A stretch of 64,000 nt of DNA from Allomyces macrogynus ATCC 38327 (taxonomy: Eukaryota > Blastocladiomycota > Blastocladiomycetes > Blastocladiales > Blastocladiaceae), in NCBI GenBank assembly GCA_000151295.1, contig GG745346.1, positions 270,264-334,263 of the forward strand, given 5' to 3'. Positions 33,219 to 43,826 of this stretch are shown here, piece by piece (the first letter of the stretch is position 1; each line of letters opens with the position of its first letter). The notes beneath the pieces are model-generated. The model saw only the letters and a program-made list of their open reading frames with translations, searched no databases and was not told where the DNA came from. A program made the position numbers and the translations under genes.

Positions 33219-34136
33219 TCACTGCCCGCCGGCGTTGTCACCATCGTCCTCCTCGTCGCGTCGAGTCGCCTCGGCCAGCACCACATCGTCATCCACGAGC
33301 CCGATCGCCATGAGCTTGGCACTGTCGGCGAGCCGCTCGCCGTTGGGCGCCGTAAACTGCATGCTCGCCTCGTCGTAGGGCCACCGCTCGGCAATCGCGG
33401 CCTTGACCTTGCCGACCATCGTGTTGGGGCCGATAATGAACTCGATGTCCTTGTCCTCCTGCTCAAACCGCACACGGAAACGCAATTTCTTCGCGTTCGT
33501 GTCCTGCACGGGCTTGGGTTGCGGCTGCGACGGCGGTGCCGCCGCTGCTGGCCGCGGTGCGGGCGGCGACAGCGGTTGAGGGTCCCACACGGAATTCGGC
33601 GGGTCGCCCCACCGCGCGCGGTAGTAATCGCGCGACGTAGCGAGATGCCGTGCGCGTTGTGCTGCATCGTTTGCGCTGGCGAGCTTGTGGTGCAAAAAGA
33701 AGGGGAGCCGCGCGTTCATGGCCGCGTAGGCTTGCGTGTCGAGAATATGCAAGTGCCAAACGAGCGCAATTGGTGGTGGGGCCGCGAGAATTGTTGCGAA
33801 TTCGTCCTTGTAGGCGACTTTCAGGAGCAGGAACCGCCGGTACTCGCGCAGGGCTAGGTCAACGTCTGCGATCGACGGGTGCCGCGCATGCTTGAGCGAA
33901 GAGGCGAGAGCGGACAGGTCGAGGTCTTTTTCGAGAAAGCGGTTAATGGCCGAGTCGACGGGCGGTAATGGTAGTGGTGGTCGAGCGTTGCCATTGTTCG
34001 GTTGGCTTGGTGGTGGTGGTGCCAGAATCGGCGGCGGTTCGGCTGGTGCAGCGTCGGCGCCGGTGCGCGCGGCGGCGGCGGGCCGTTTGCGGGAGGTGGT
34101 GCGTCTTGACGACGAGGTGGTGCCGGGCATTTGCAA
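33219..34136 (-). CDS. GRDP-like domain protein with C-terminal ubiquitin-like domain
   Basis: A single exon of 305 residues. A Pro/Ala-rich, Ser/Arg-containing leader (about 1-58) precedes one GRDP-like module (about 60-190: INRFLEKDLDLSALASSL, LREYRRFLLLKV, LVWHLHILDTQAY, LPFFLHH, YYRARWGDPP). After a Pro/Gln linker comes a ubiquitin-like domain (about 215-290: KLRFRVRFEQEDKDIEFIIG, TMVGKVKAAIAERW, FTAPNGERLADSAKLMAIGL). The acidic tail ends in GGQ, so a diglycine is followed by one residue; whether it is processed is unknown. The gene lies antisense between two LRR pseudogenes and is the clearest complete single-module member of the family here. Function unknown. Confidence 0.85.
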   Translation of the reverse strand: MQMPGTTSSSRRTTSRKRPAAAARTGADAAPAEPPPILAPPPPSQPNNGNARPPLPLPPVDSAINRFLEKDLDLSALASSLKHARHPSIADVDLALREYRRFLLLKVAYKDEFATILAAPPPIALVWHLHILDTQAYAAMNARLPFFLHHKLASANDAAQRARHLATSRDYYRARWGDPPNSVWDPQPLSPPAPRPAAAAPPSQPQPKPVQDTNAKKLRFRVRFEQEDKDIEFIIGPNTMVGKVKAAIAERWPYDEASMQFTAPNGERLADSAKLMAIGLVDDDVVLAEATRRDEEDDGDNAGGQ

Positions 34137-34389
34137 TTCGCGAGCGCGATGGAACTAAGTGATGGTCGGTGACAAGTGGGAAAGGGACACTGTAATGTGG
34201 ACAAGCAGGTTCAGTTTTTTGCTCGAAGACAGTTGGACAAGTATGCCAAACTTGCCAGAAATGATGTTTCTTGGGCGGCAAGACTGCGAGCACGACGATC
34301 GCAAGCAATACGAAGAACGACGGGAAGCAAATTGGGTTCGCGCTGATATTTTATATTGCACCGGACGAGTCGCCAGCAAAGCGCAACCG

Positions 34390-34872
34390 GCCATTTCGGG
34401 CCCAAACTCGCATTTCTTGTTGTTCTACCAGCATGACTAGTGCTCCAGGACCATGGTCGTTCCCGCCGTCTATCGCCCTCATGAACTTGTCCCAGAACCA
34501 TCTCGTCACCAAGGACTTGCAGTTCCTCGCGCCGCGGCTTCCCGCCCACTTGCGGTCCCTCAACCTTGTGGACAACAAATTGCACACGATCGTCACCCGC
34601 TGCCCGCGTCGCTGCGGGTCTTGGATCTGTCCGACAATTACGCGCTCGGCGACGACCGGCATCTGGAGAACTGGATTTTGCGGTTGTCCATCGGGTTACA
34701 AGAGCTCAATGTGCATGAGTGCTAGTTGGACGATACGGCAGGGAAGCTCTTGCTGGAATTCCGGCGGCGCTGCGGCATGACGCGAGCGGGTCTCGCACGG
34801 CTGCGTGTTGTCACGTCGCGGGCCTGGTTCTCAAAGGCGCTTTACGCAGCACTTAGCGGGGACACGTTGTGA
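34390..34872 (+). pseudogene. F-box-like/LRR relic, C-terminal repeats only
   Basis: Only the terminal LRR block remains (SIALMNLSQNHLVTKDLQFL, HLRSLNLVDNKLHTIVT). It shifts frame near 34600 to SLRVLDLSDNYALGDDRH and GLQELNVHEC, then hits TAG at 34723-34725, with LDDTAGKLLLEFRRRCG continuing beyond to a natural end at 34872. There is no upstream domain; the GRDP gene at 33.2-34.1 kb now lies between it and the previous LRR copy. Confidence 0.8.
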
Positions 34873-35115
34873 TCAGGTTGTCACGGGCGATGTTGTTGTA
34901 GTGCTGCCTTCGGTGTTCATGATCGCGGTTGTATTTCGGCGGTAGGATGTCTGGCGCTTCAAATCAATTTCGCGCCAGTTTCTTTATGGTGCGACTTGGA
35001 CGCGCTCTCCCGGTCCAAGAGAGTAAGTGTCGAGAGAAGACAGATCGAAAAGTGCTATGTCAAGGCAACGATGCAGTTCTCAAGCAAACTCACGTCCTAA
35101 TTTTATTACATGACA

Positions 35116-36903
35116 TCACTCGCCGCAATGTACCATATTCTCTGGAAACTGGTTCCCCTTTGCATTTATCTGCAACCGCGGCTGACCATCATGCCTGCGC
35201 GCCCCACGCTCGCGAGCGAGCGCCAACAGCATCCCAACCTCCGCGCTCAATCCGCAACCGGAAACGTTGAGCTCCCGCAATTTCGGTGGTAGAGCCAAAA
35301 TCCACCGTTCGGGATGGAGCGCGTCGGATAGCGTCCGCGTGTGAGCGACTTTCAACACCCGGAGCGATTCCGGTAGTGGCGTGACCACCTTGTGAAACTG
35401 ATTCCGCGACAGATCCAAGTCCCGCAGGCGCGGCGGCAGCCGTGGTTGCAAGAACGCCAGATCGCCAGCGGTGAGCCCATTACTGCCCAAGTCCAAGTAG
35501 GTGATGGTCCGCGGCAGCGTCCACTTGGCGTCAGTCCGTTTCGCGAGCAACCGGCTCGGCAGGCACTGGGTGAGCACAAGCGACGTGGGTGCAATCTGGT
35601 GGAGCGCAAATGACGTGACATCGAGCCACGAGATAAAGATCGGGTCCAAAGCGCGCGGCGATGTGGCAATCAATTTCACGTCCCGGAGTGTCGGCGACGT
35701 GAGCAGCTGCGAGAGCGGCAATGTGGATTTGGTGGACCATTCTGGGATCCGGATGTGCAGTGCGCGCGTCGGAGCGGGGAGGAGCGAGAGCATCTTGATG
35801 TACGTCTCGTCTAAGCGGAACGGGTCACGACCGCGCCACACCAGCCGGAAATCCAGCGACTCGACGGCAAGCGGCACTGATGGCGGGTCCATGACCGCGT
35901 CCATGGACAAAGAGCGCATGTCCCGCAACAGAAGACCGAGATAGACCGAGCGCATGGGCGTTGTTCGCCCAGCGGCGAGCGCTTCGAGGACCGGGGTGAC
36001 ATTGGCAAACTGCAGGAATTCGTGGTGGAATCTGGCCAAGTGCGTGAGCTTGGCTACATTCCGCGCAAGGGCCGCGCCGCTTGCTTCGCCAACGTCGGCC
36101 GGCAACGGCCTTGCGTCGTGGAGTATGGAGAGTTTCAGTGTGATGAGACTGCGTGGAAAATTGTCGTACAGGTCGCACAGCACCGATTCTCCCGGAATTT
36201 GCCCCAAGCTGATGATCAGAGCTGAGAGTTTGTCGGTCAAGTATGACTGCTGCATAGCAGCCCAAAAACCGGACGTCGGCGATGCGGGGAACGAGAAGAT
36301 TGCGAGGGTCGAGACGGAATCTGGGCAATGCGGCAAAGGCGCAGTAAACTGACTCCAGTCGACATAGAGAGACAATCGGCGAATGGTCGGCCACAAAAGG
36401 GTTTCGTTGGCCAGAATGTGTTCGTCCACCATGGCATGCTTCAGCTGAAGCGACGGAATCCGAATCAGGGACCAGCGATGCGAAGCAGGGTCGACAAGGA
36501 ATGACTCGGTCGTCGGCCAGTCGGACTGCTGCAACGATCGCCGCTCGGCATTGCGTGCGGGCAGGACAAGACGCACATCTCTGGTTGATGGAGTGACATT
36601 GGCGTCCGACTGGTCGTCGTGCGCGCAAGTCCAGTACTGGCCGAGATGAAGAGTCCACCAGGAGGAAAGAGGTCCTCCTCCATTGGATACCTTCGGCCCG
36701 GTCGCGTCAAAAACGCAGTTGGGGTTTGGCTCAGAAATGGCGAGCCGAACGGCAGGCGCAAAAAAGCGAGCCGACGAAACGGCGAGGTGGAGCAGCGTTG
36801 CACGGTCGGATATTGCGAGGACCCAATAACACAAACGATCGCAAACGGCGCAAGGCAGCCGCTCAATCGGAGCGCGGTCGCTCGTTGTCACAGGCATTGT
36901 CAT
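35116..36903 (-). CDS. F-box-like leucine-rich repeat protein, subfamily B, intact
   Basis: A single exon of 595 residues. The F-box-like start begins almost at once (RAPIERLPCAVCDRLCYWVL, LLHLAVSSARFFAPAVRLAI). The middle has HCPDSVSTLAIFSF, FPRSLITLKLSIL, LARFHHEFLQFANVTPVLEALAA and LPAPTRALHIRIPEW. LRRs at the C-terminus read TITYLDLGSNGLTAGDLAFL, RLRDLDLSRNQFHKVVTPLP, SLRVLKVAHTRTLSD and KLRELNVSGCGL. Six Cys lie near the N-terminus, but no zinc motif is evident. It heads a block of minus-strand copies extending to 45.8 kb. Function unknown. Confidence 0.88.
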   Translation of the reverse strand: MTMPVTTSDRAPIERLPCAVCDRLCYWVLAISDRATLLHLAVSSARFFAPAVRLAISEPNPNCVFDATGPKVSNGGGPLSSWWTLHLGQYWTCAHDDQSDANVTPSTRDVRLVLPARNAERRSLQQSDWPTTESFLVDPASHRWSLIRIPSLQLKHAMVDEHILANETLLWPTIRRLSLYVDWSQFTAPLPHCPDSVSTLAIFSFPASPTSGFWAAMQQSYLTDKLSALIISLGQIPGESVLCDLYDNFPRSLITLKLSILHDARPLPADVGEASGAALARNVAKLTHLARFHHEFLQFANVTPVLEALAAGRTTPMRSVYLGLLLRDMRSLSMDAVMDPPSVPLAVESLDFRLVWRGRDPFRLDETYIKMLSLLPAPTRALHIRIPEWSTKSTLPLSQLLTSPTLRDVKLIATSPRALDPIFISWLDVTSFALHQIAPTSLVLTQCLPSRLLAKRTDAKWTLPRTITYLDLGSNGLTAGDLAFLQPRLPPRLRDLDLSRNQFHKVVTPLPESLRVLKVAHTRTLSDALHPERWILALPPKLRELNVSGCGLSAEVGMLLALARERGARRHDGQPRLQINAKGNQFPENMVHCGE

Positions 36904-37195
36904 CGATCAAGTTGGCCGAATGGTCTCGCGTTGTAGGAAATGGCTGCCGCAGGCAATCAGACTCGGCAATCCGTCACTTTCGTAGTGGACAATGTATTGC
37001 AGCTGGTGATGGCCGCGAGGAGCTCGTGAAAAGTTGATTGAGAAGAACAGCGCCATTGTTGTCGACAAACGATCAAATGTGGTTTGTGCTTCCGCAGCTG
37101 CCAGCATCAAAGCAAGAATTTGATTGCATCTGACATGGCCCAAGTTCATGTGGATAAACAAACGAGCACATCTCGTTTGAAACAAAAATGAAGCA

Positions 37196-39058
37196 TCACA
37201 ACACTTCCGACCGCAGCATGGCGGATATGTTCGGGGAGAACCAGCTCTCCCCCTCTTCAACGACGCGCAGCCTCGCATTACCGGCGCGCGAGGCGCCAGC
37301 GCGCCGACGAAGCGCCATCAGCCGCCGCCCAGCCGCGTCATCGAGCATGCAGTCGCTCACGTCAATCTCGCGCAGGCTCGAGGGCAAATCGTCAATCCAC
37401 TCTTCAGGGAAGGGCTCATCGGAGAGCTTGGAGTTGCCGCGGAGATCGAGCACGCGCAGTGTCGCGGGCAGCGGCGTTACGAGCGTATGGAACTTGTTCT
37501 TGGCAAGCCGCAGAGAAAGCAGCCGCGGCGGCCATTTGGGTTGGAGGAAGGCCAAATCCGGCGCCGTCAATCGGTTGCATGACAGGTCGAGGTGCTTCAA
37601 CGTCGCAGGGAACGACCATGCCGCATCGGTCTCGTCAGAAGCGTCAAGGAAGAACCCGGGCAGACACTGGGTCAAGGTCAGCGACGTGATCGACAACGGA
37701 AGCTTGGACGGGTGCAGGACGGTCGTCAGCCAATGATGTTGAGCAAAATGAGCGGCGGCAGGATCGCGGACACCATTGAGCTGGATATCACAGAGGGTCG
37801 GCGATGCAGCGACGCGATCGACCAGCTGCAGCGCCGTCTCGTCAATCCATATTGGCGACGTGAGGTGGAGCGCGCGCGTCGGGGCTGGCAACAGCGGCAG
37901 AATGTGGCGTGGGTAGTCGGACTCGTTATCCACCCCCATCGGCCTCCCGCAACTGATGCGCACGTCAAGATGCTCGACACGCAGCGTCGCGCCCATGCCG
38001 GGCTCCAACGTTGCCAAATCAACCGCTTCCGTGCTCCTGACCAGCAGAACCAGCGAGCAGGAACGCATGGTCGGGTAGCCGGGGCGTGATGCGAGAGCGT
38101 CCAGTGTCAAACCCACATCCTTGATGCGCAGCCAATCGTGCTTGAATACGATGAGTGCGGGAAGACTGGCAAGCGCCGTCACCAGCGCCTGGGTGCTTTC
38201 GATACCATGATTCATCGCATCCGCATTGACTCCAACAACGGAAAACTGAAATTCAGAAAGCGTCGGTGGGAGGCGCGAGAACAAGTAGCACAGCGCGCCA
38301 TCGTCCCTCACGGCGTTTGAAACAGAGACCTTGAGCGATGAGAGTTTCAATGGAAGCATCTCAGCAATATTGATCGTGGTCTGGAGTGAGTCAAATTGGC
38401 AACCTGCGATCTGGAGAGACTGGAGCGTATCGGGCAGCACACGGCCCGTCCGGTCGGTCCACCGAGACCAGCGTTCTGGAACGCTCAGATGCCAGCATGC
38501 TGGTGGCGCCGGCATGACCGGAACCGTCATTTGCCGCAGCTGGTCGTCCGGAATACGGACTGACGAGTGGATGGGCGAGTACGGAATCGACAAGGCGGCA
38601 GGAGGATGCTGTGGCAGGAGACGGCGATGCTTGTCACGCTTGGGCAGCATCATTCGGTAGACGTACACGCCCTTGGAGTTGAGCGGCTCCCTGGAGCATG
38701 GAGTACGGAACACATACTGGCCCACCTGGTGGCGCCAGACAGCTGGGTTGGTCTCGGGCCCTTGATCTACATGCTCGGCGGGAATTGGACCAGCGTGGAA
38801 CCATATGGAACAGTTGTTGTTGCGCGCAGCGATAGCGAGACGGATGGCGGGTGCAAAGCAGGATGCGGCAGCAAGCGCGAAGCGCAAGAGCGTTTCACGG
38901 TCGGAAATGGCGAGCAAATGCTGGCACGTCACGTAAAGCGCGTCGTAGGTCAGTCTTTCGATTGGTGCCTGTCGGCGCAGTGCCAGCTTGCTTGTGGCTG
39001 TATTCGCGGCCTGCGCAGCTGCCGTAGATCCGGTCGGTGCATGTTGCGCCGCGAGCAT
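37196..39058 (-). CDS. F-box-like leucine-rich repeat protein, subfamily B, intact
   Basis: A single exon of 620 residues. After an Ala/Thr-rich leader of about 28 residues comes the F-box-like block (APIERLTYDALYVTCQHLL, LLRFALAAASCFAPAIRLAI). Central motifs include LPLKLSSLKVSVS, LPPTLSEFQFSVV and LIVFKHDWLRIKDVGLTLDALAS, where the usual first His is Lys, and LPAPTRALHLTSPIW. LRRs read TLKHLDLSCNRLTAPDLAFL, RLLSLRLAKNKFHTLVTPLP, TLRVLDLRGNSKLSD and SLREIDVSDCMLDDAAG. The 5' neighbour (39.4-41.2 kb) has the same orientation with a gap of about 390 nt. Function unknown. Confidence 0.88.
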   Translation of the reverse strand: MLAAQHAPTGSTAAAQAANTATSKLALRRQAPIERLTYDALYVTCQHLLAISDRETLLRFALAAASCFAPAIRLAIAARNNNCSIWFHAGPIPAEHVDQGPETNPAVWRHQVGQYVFRTPCSREPLNSKGVYVYRMMLPKRDKHRRLLPQHPPAALSIPYSPIHSSVRIPDDQLRQMTVPVMPAPPACWHLSVPERWSRWTDRTGRVLPDTLQSLQIAGCQFDSLQTTINIAEMLPLKLSSLKVSVSNAVRDDGALCYLFSRLPPTLSEFQFSVVGVNADAMNHGIESTQALVTALASLPALIVFKHDWLRIKDVGLTLDALASRPGYPTMRSCSLVLLVRSTEAVDLATLEPGMGATLRVEHLDVRISCGRPMGVDNESDYPRHILPLLPAPTRALHLTSPIWIDETALQLVDRVAASPTLCDIQLNGVRDPAAAHFAQHHWLTTVLHPSKLPLSITSLTLTQCLPGFFLDASDETDAAWSFPATLKHLDLSCNRLTAPDLAFLQPKWPPRLLSLRLAKNKFHTLVTPLPATLRVLDLRGNSKLSDEPFPEEWIDDLPSSLREIDVSDCMLDDAAGRRLMALRRRAGASRAGNARLRVVEEGESWFSPNISAMLRSEVL

Positions 39059-39446
39059 ATCGTCTGGCCCACGCCTTGGTCTTGCTTGTGTGACAAGAAT
39101 GTAACAAGTGCACTGCCGTGACCGACGCTGAAGCGTGGAGTGGTGAAAGCGGGAAGGAAGGATGTTTTCGCCTTGTTGCCCTCCCGGACGTCCACGTCAT
39201 TCGACGACTCTTCATTGCATCGTGTTTGTCCTCCCTCGGGCACCTATGTCGACCCTCGAGTCCAACCAACCATGACCAAACACAGACTCTTGCTGCTGCT
39301 CCCCTCCAGATCCTGATGCCCGAGAGAGGTTCACTGGCGGCAGAGAGGCTCAGCGGTCATCAGTGGGGGGCCGATACAACCTCGAATATATCAACGCAAA
39401 ATTTAAAGCAAAAATATCGCCACTCTGCATTACCGGTCAATCAATT
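39059..39446. other. Intergenic stretch between two LRR genes
   Basis: About 390 nt, with an A/T-rich patch near 39385-39415. It carries the 5' flank of the 37.2-39.1 kb gene and the 3' flank of the next one. Nothing else is recognised. Confidence 0.4.
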
Positions 39447-41231
39447 TCACAAATTCTCGTCGAAAAGTGCTTTCACGACGTCGTTTGGGATCTCCAGATT
39501 GCCACGCGCCCAAATCTGCAACCACTTCCTGGCACGGCGCGGGTGCTGCCCACTCTTCTCGCGGGCACGCAAGAGCAGCGGCCCAACACTTGTGGGCAGC
39601 TGGCACATCATCACATTCAATTCGACCAAGTCCGGAGGCAACGCCAAGATCCACCGTTCCGGGTGGAGGTCCTCGCGCATGGCCGGATTTTGGGCCACGT
39701 TGAGCACACGCAGACTGTGCGGAAGCGGCGTGATGACCGCGTGGAATTGGTTTCGCATGAGGATCAGGCGCTGCAGCTGCGGAGGCCAGCGTGAGTTCAA
39801 AAACGCCAGGTCGCTCGTCAATAGCCCATTCATACTGAGATCGAGCTGCGTGATGGTGGGTGGGAATGTCCAGCTGGCGTCGGTGAATTTGGCGAGGAGC
39901 CGGCTTGGCAGGCACCCGGTCAACGTGAGCGTCGTCAAGGCTGATCGCAACCGATAGAGTGACAGGGACGGGACGAGCAGCCCCGGCGGATTCTGGATCA
40001 CGCGAAGCATCGCATCTCCAAGCAAGTGCACTTCTTGCAGCGTCGGGGACCCAAACAACTGGACGAGCGGTGCAGCCACTTCATTAGTCCACTCGGGGAG
40101 AATGACGCGCAACGAGCGCGTTGGAGCGGGCAAGAGGGCCAGCACTCGACCGCATGATGCACCTCGAAACGAGATAAAGCGCACGTCTAGGTGCTCAATG
40201 GACCGGGTGGGAACCGGACGATTGGGGTTCTTGGGAATGCAATCCGGCGACAAGAGCCGCACGCGCAACTTGACCAATCGCATGGGCGGGCGCCACTCGG
40301 CCTTTGGCACGGCCGTGAGCGCGCCAAAGATGAGCGGCAAGGAGGCAGGCATGAGAAACTCGTGTTGGAAAGTGGTCAAATGCACGAGCCTAGCCAGGAC
40401 GCGGGCAAGAATCGGGCCGCTGCTGGTTCCAAGACTGACCGCAAAGCGAGCAAAGCCCATTTCTGTGTCATGGGGAATGATTCGGAGTGCCACGAGAGTC
40501 GATGGAAGGTGCTCGTACAGAGCGCCCAGTTGTTCGTCGCTTGGAACTGCGGCGATGTGGAGCGTCAGGTCGGTGACGGCCGAGTGCAAAATGAAGCGTC
40601 CAATGGCAGCGAGCGCGATCGGCGTGACGGGATAGACGGTCAGTGTGAGGTTCTTGACAGTTGGTGGGCAGAGAATCGGTAAGGGCCCAAGGTCGTCCCA
40701 GTCGCCGCGGATCTCGAGGTGGCGGCACGCGGGCCAAATAGAGAGGGACCCGGGTACGTCGACACGAACGTGGCAAAGCTGGAATCGCGGGATTGGAATG
40801 GTAGACCATTTTGGTGCAGGCGACTCTAATGCATCCAGTCTGCCCGACAGATCAATGATTTGGCGCTCAGCGGTTCTAGCAGGCAAAATGAGGTGCACGG
40901 CCCAAGAATCTGCCATGGTCACGTCGCCATCGTTGTCGGCCGTTTCGTGTTTTGCGTCGGGGAACTTGAGGTCAACCGTAAACATGCCCATGAGGCTCTT
41001 CCACCACGCGGCCAAATTATCGTTCGCGTGTGGTCCAGACGAGCTGAAATCGCCTTCGCAACTTGGGTCAGAGATGGAACGCCAAATACTGGGCGCGAAG
41101 AATCGGCTCGACGCAAGCGCAAAGTGGACAAGGGATCGGCGGCCGCCTCGATCAAGAATCCACTGCGACAGGCGGTGCAATACCGCCGGCGGCAGGCGCT
41201 CAATTGGCGCCCATGGGGATTGGTGATTCAT
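39447..41231 (-). CDS. F-box-like leucine-rich repeat protein, subfamily B, intact
   Basis: A single exon of 594 residues starting MNHQSPWAPIERLPPAVLHR, so the F-box-like block lies at the extreme N-terminus (LVHFALASSRFFAPSIW follows). Central motifs are LCPPTVKNLTLTV, LPSTLVALRIIPHD, LTTFQHEFLMPASLPLIFGAL (Gln replaces the usual first His) and LPAPTRSLRVILPEW. C-terminal LRRs read TITQLDLSMNGLLTSDLAFL, QLQRLILMRNQFHAVITPLP, SLRVLNVAQNPAMRED and DLVELNVMMCQL. The terminal segment, with basic residues and a Trp (RRARKWLQIW), differs from its neighbours. Function unknown. Confidence 0.88.
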   Translation of the reverse strand: MNHQSPWAPIERLPPAVLHRLSQWILDRGGRRSLVHFALASSRFFAPSIWRSISDPSCEGDFSSSGPHANDNLAAWWKSLMGMFTVDLKFPDAKHETADNDGDVTMADSWAVHLILPARTAERQIIDLSGRLDALESPAPKWSTIPIPRFQLCHVRVDVPGSLSIWPACRHLEIRGDWDDLGPLPILCPPTVKNLTLTVYPVTPIALAAIGRFILHSAVTDLTLHIAAVPSDEQLGALYEHLPSTLVALRIIPHDTEMGFARFAVSLGTSSGPILARVLARLVHLTTFQHEFLMPASLPLIFGALTAVPKAEWRPPMRLVKLRVRLLSPDCIPKNPNRPVPTRSIEHLDVRFISFRGASCGRVLALLPAPTRSLRVILPEWTNEVAAPLVQLFGSPTLQEVHLLGDAMLRVIQNPPGLLVPSLSLYRLRSALTTLTLTGCLPSRLLAKFTDASWTFPPTITQLDLSMNGLLTSDLAFLNSRWPPQLQRLILMRNQFHAVITPLPHSLRVLNVAQNPAMREDLHPERWILALPPDLVELNVMMCQLPTSVGPLLLRAREKSGQHPRRARKWLQIWARGNLEIPNDVVKALFDENL

Positions 41232-41479
41232 GCTGGGCGGCTGGTTGCGAGTGGTTGGTCGTCCACGAGTCGTGATGGTTATACAATTAATGGTTCATGA
41301 GCTGACGAGGGAGCGAGGAGAAGGACAAAGACCTCGGCCGCGAAAGCTGCGAAGTGAGAAAGTGAGGCGTACCTTGGTGTTTCTGAACTGTCACGGTCCG
41401 CGTCACCTGCTGTCGCTGCTGGAATAAACAACTGGCAAATCTGGTCAGGAGACGTGTGAACATTGCCGACCCAATCATG

Positions 41480-43314
41480 TCATTTTCTGCGCGGCGCCCC
41501 AAGCGCGGCAGCGACTGCATCGCTGAACCAGCTCGGACTCTGGAGAATCCGCAGCTTTGGTCGACCAGACCCTGATAACACGCCCGCTCGCTGCTGGATC
41601 AGGATGAGCGGCCTCCCGGCTTCATCATCGAGCATGCAGAGAGTGACGTCAAGCACGCGGAGACGACTTGGGAGCGCGAATATCCATATTTCAGGATGTT
41701 GCGCGTCAGAGAGTGCATGGTTGCCACTGAGGTTGAGCGACTGTAACGATCTCGGGCAGCGGCGTCAAGGCTGTGTGGCACTGATTCTTCGCGAGGTTCA
41801 GGTGCGTGAGCCCATGCCGCAAACGTGGCTGCAAGAAGCGGAGGTCTGTTGCGGTCAAAGCATTGTCGGACAGGTCAAGTGAGGAGAGGGTCGACGGGAA
41901 CGACCATTAGGCGGACGAGGCCGCACACATGACGCGACTCGACAAGCATTGCGTGAGCAAGAGCTACGTGACCGACGGTGGGAACCAGTTGGAGTGCAGC
42001 GCCGACCACGAGAAATGATAAAGGCGTGAATACTCGTTGCTGGCAGGCATCTGCTGAAACCCGTCGCCGTGCAAGTGCACATCTCTTAAAGCGGCTGACT
42101 CGCGGACACGATTCACGACTCGGGATACCAGGCCGTCCGTCCACCACATGGTGGCCAAGTGGAGCGAATGGGTCGGAACCGGGAGCGTGTTGATCGTCCA
42201 GAGCATGTGCACCCACAGATCGTCGTAGTCGGCATCCCAAAACCGGCTGACAGCAACGTCCAAGTGCGTGATCCGAAGCTGCCTGCTTTCAGTTGCCGGC
42301 GGTAGGAGCACTGGAAACTCTTGATGTTAGTCGCCTGTCCCATCCGTGCCCGTGGCCAACAATCGCAATACCACCGAGTTCATGCCACCAGAGGGCGATT
42401 GCAGGCGCGAAGCAAGGGCAAGGAACATGGCAGGGGCGTCGTCAGCGCGGAGGAGCTCGTGGTGGAGAAAGACAAGTGCCGGAAGGTTCATGAGTGCACG
42501 CACGAGCGCTGGAGTGCTCGACTGCCCAAAATCGTCAGCCTCTGGTGCGAGATTGCCGGCCAGCAGCTTCAATTCGGCAAGTGTTGGCGGCAGATGGTAG
42601 TAAAGAAGCTCGAGCATGCGGTCCTCTCCCAGTTCGTTCATCTCCAAGATTAACTTCGAGAGTGAGAGCTGCCGAATGAATGTGTGAATGTTGAGGACCT
42701 ATGACATTTCGCCGTGCAAGTCAACTTTCAGCACCTTGACCGTACTTGGAATCGGTAGTCGATCCGGGTCGGCCCAACCTCCCCAAGCGTCCCATAAGGC
42801 GAGGCACTGGCACTGATCGGGAATGGGGATGTCCTCGGGTTCAAAGGAGATCACAACGCATCGCAGCTGCTGCTGAGGGATGCTAATCGTGGGCCAAAAG
42901 TACGAGAGTGTCGCTTTCATGGCCGGGTCAGAGTTCCTTGTCACAAAGTTGGCGGCCACAGTTGCGCATCGGGAGCACCAGGCGATGCGTTGAGGGCCAA
43001 GGGTCGCCAAATGCGTCCTCATCTTCAGGCATCTCAAACCAGTAATCGCCCACAAGGTCGCTGCACTCCACAAGGTGTCTTGGCATCAGTTCGCCGTGCT
43101 CTTGGGAATAATGAGGTGAGGAGCTGGGGAACACGTTGCTCGTGAAGCCCAACACGGCGACACGAACGGCAGGTGCAAAAAAATAGGCCGATGACAGGGT
43201 CAGGTGCAATAAGTCTCGTCGGCCACATCGTGCAGGAACACACTCGCACACGCGAATGATAATGTCTAAGGGAAGGAGCTCCTTGAAGGATCGGTGGTCA
43301 CAAGCAAAGGTCAC
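41480..43314 (-). pseudogene. F-box-like/LRR subfamily B pseudogene (tandem copy of 43.8-45.8 kb gene)
   Basis: It is full length but heavily mutated. N-terminal pieces lie at 42928-43314 (ELLPLDIIIRVCECVPARCG, SAYFFAPAVRVAV), then 42699-43073 in another frame ending at a stop after KVDLHGEMS. Further pieces are 42327-42647 (LPPTLAELKLLAG, LVFLHHELLRADDAPAM) and 41964-42311 (LPVPTHSLHLATMWW). LRR remnants follow in mixed frames, with a family-like C-terminus ending at 41480. Block by block it matches the intact gene at 43.8-45.8 kb better than any other copy, so it is a tandem duplicate that has since died. Confidence 0.9.
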
Positions 43315-43826
43315 TTCAGAAGCAACAGCAGTAGCAGAATGTCAGGCATCAGCAGAAGCACTCGCCACACTGACGGGAGCTGGTGTCCCTTGCTCGCGAT
43401 CCATGAGCGTTGGTGTCGAAAAGGATTCTTGAGCATTTTGGCTTGTCATTGTGGGAAGTGTCATCGCGGTGGCTGCGACAAATCAACTCGCGACGATTTC
43501 TGCAGCTCGCGGACCTGCGAACAGTATGCCATGCGCAAGTTCCAGCAGTCGAACCAATTATTTTGCAAGCGCTCCAAACCGAGTTGTCTTGTCTTTGCTC
43601 CTGACAGCGCGACGACCAAGGGAGCTGTGATGCAGTGTAAAGAGTCACTAGGACAACTGCAGTCGAAGCGATTCGGTTTCGTATGCATCATGTCTTGAAT
43701 CGCGCCTTGAACAAACACATCTGTTTGCGACGATGGGCGCTTGCAAAGCGGCAGGAGGATGAGATGATTCCAATTCGATCAAGGAAACCGTTTTCTGAAT
43801 GTATGAATAAAACCACTTCGCCATTG
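43315..43826. other. Spacer between dead copy and its intact parent
   Basis: About 510 nt, with no recognisable gene on either strand. It contains the 5' flank of the pseudogene and the 3' flank of the intact LRR gene. Confidence 0.45.
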
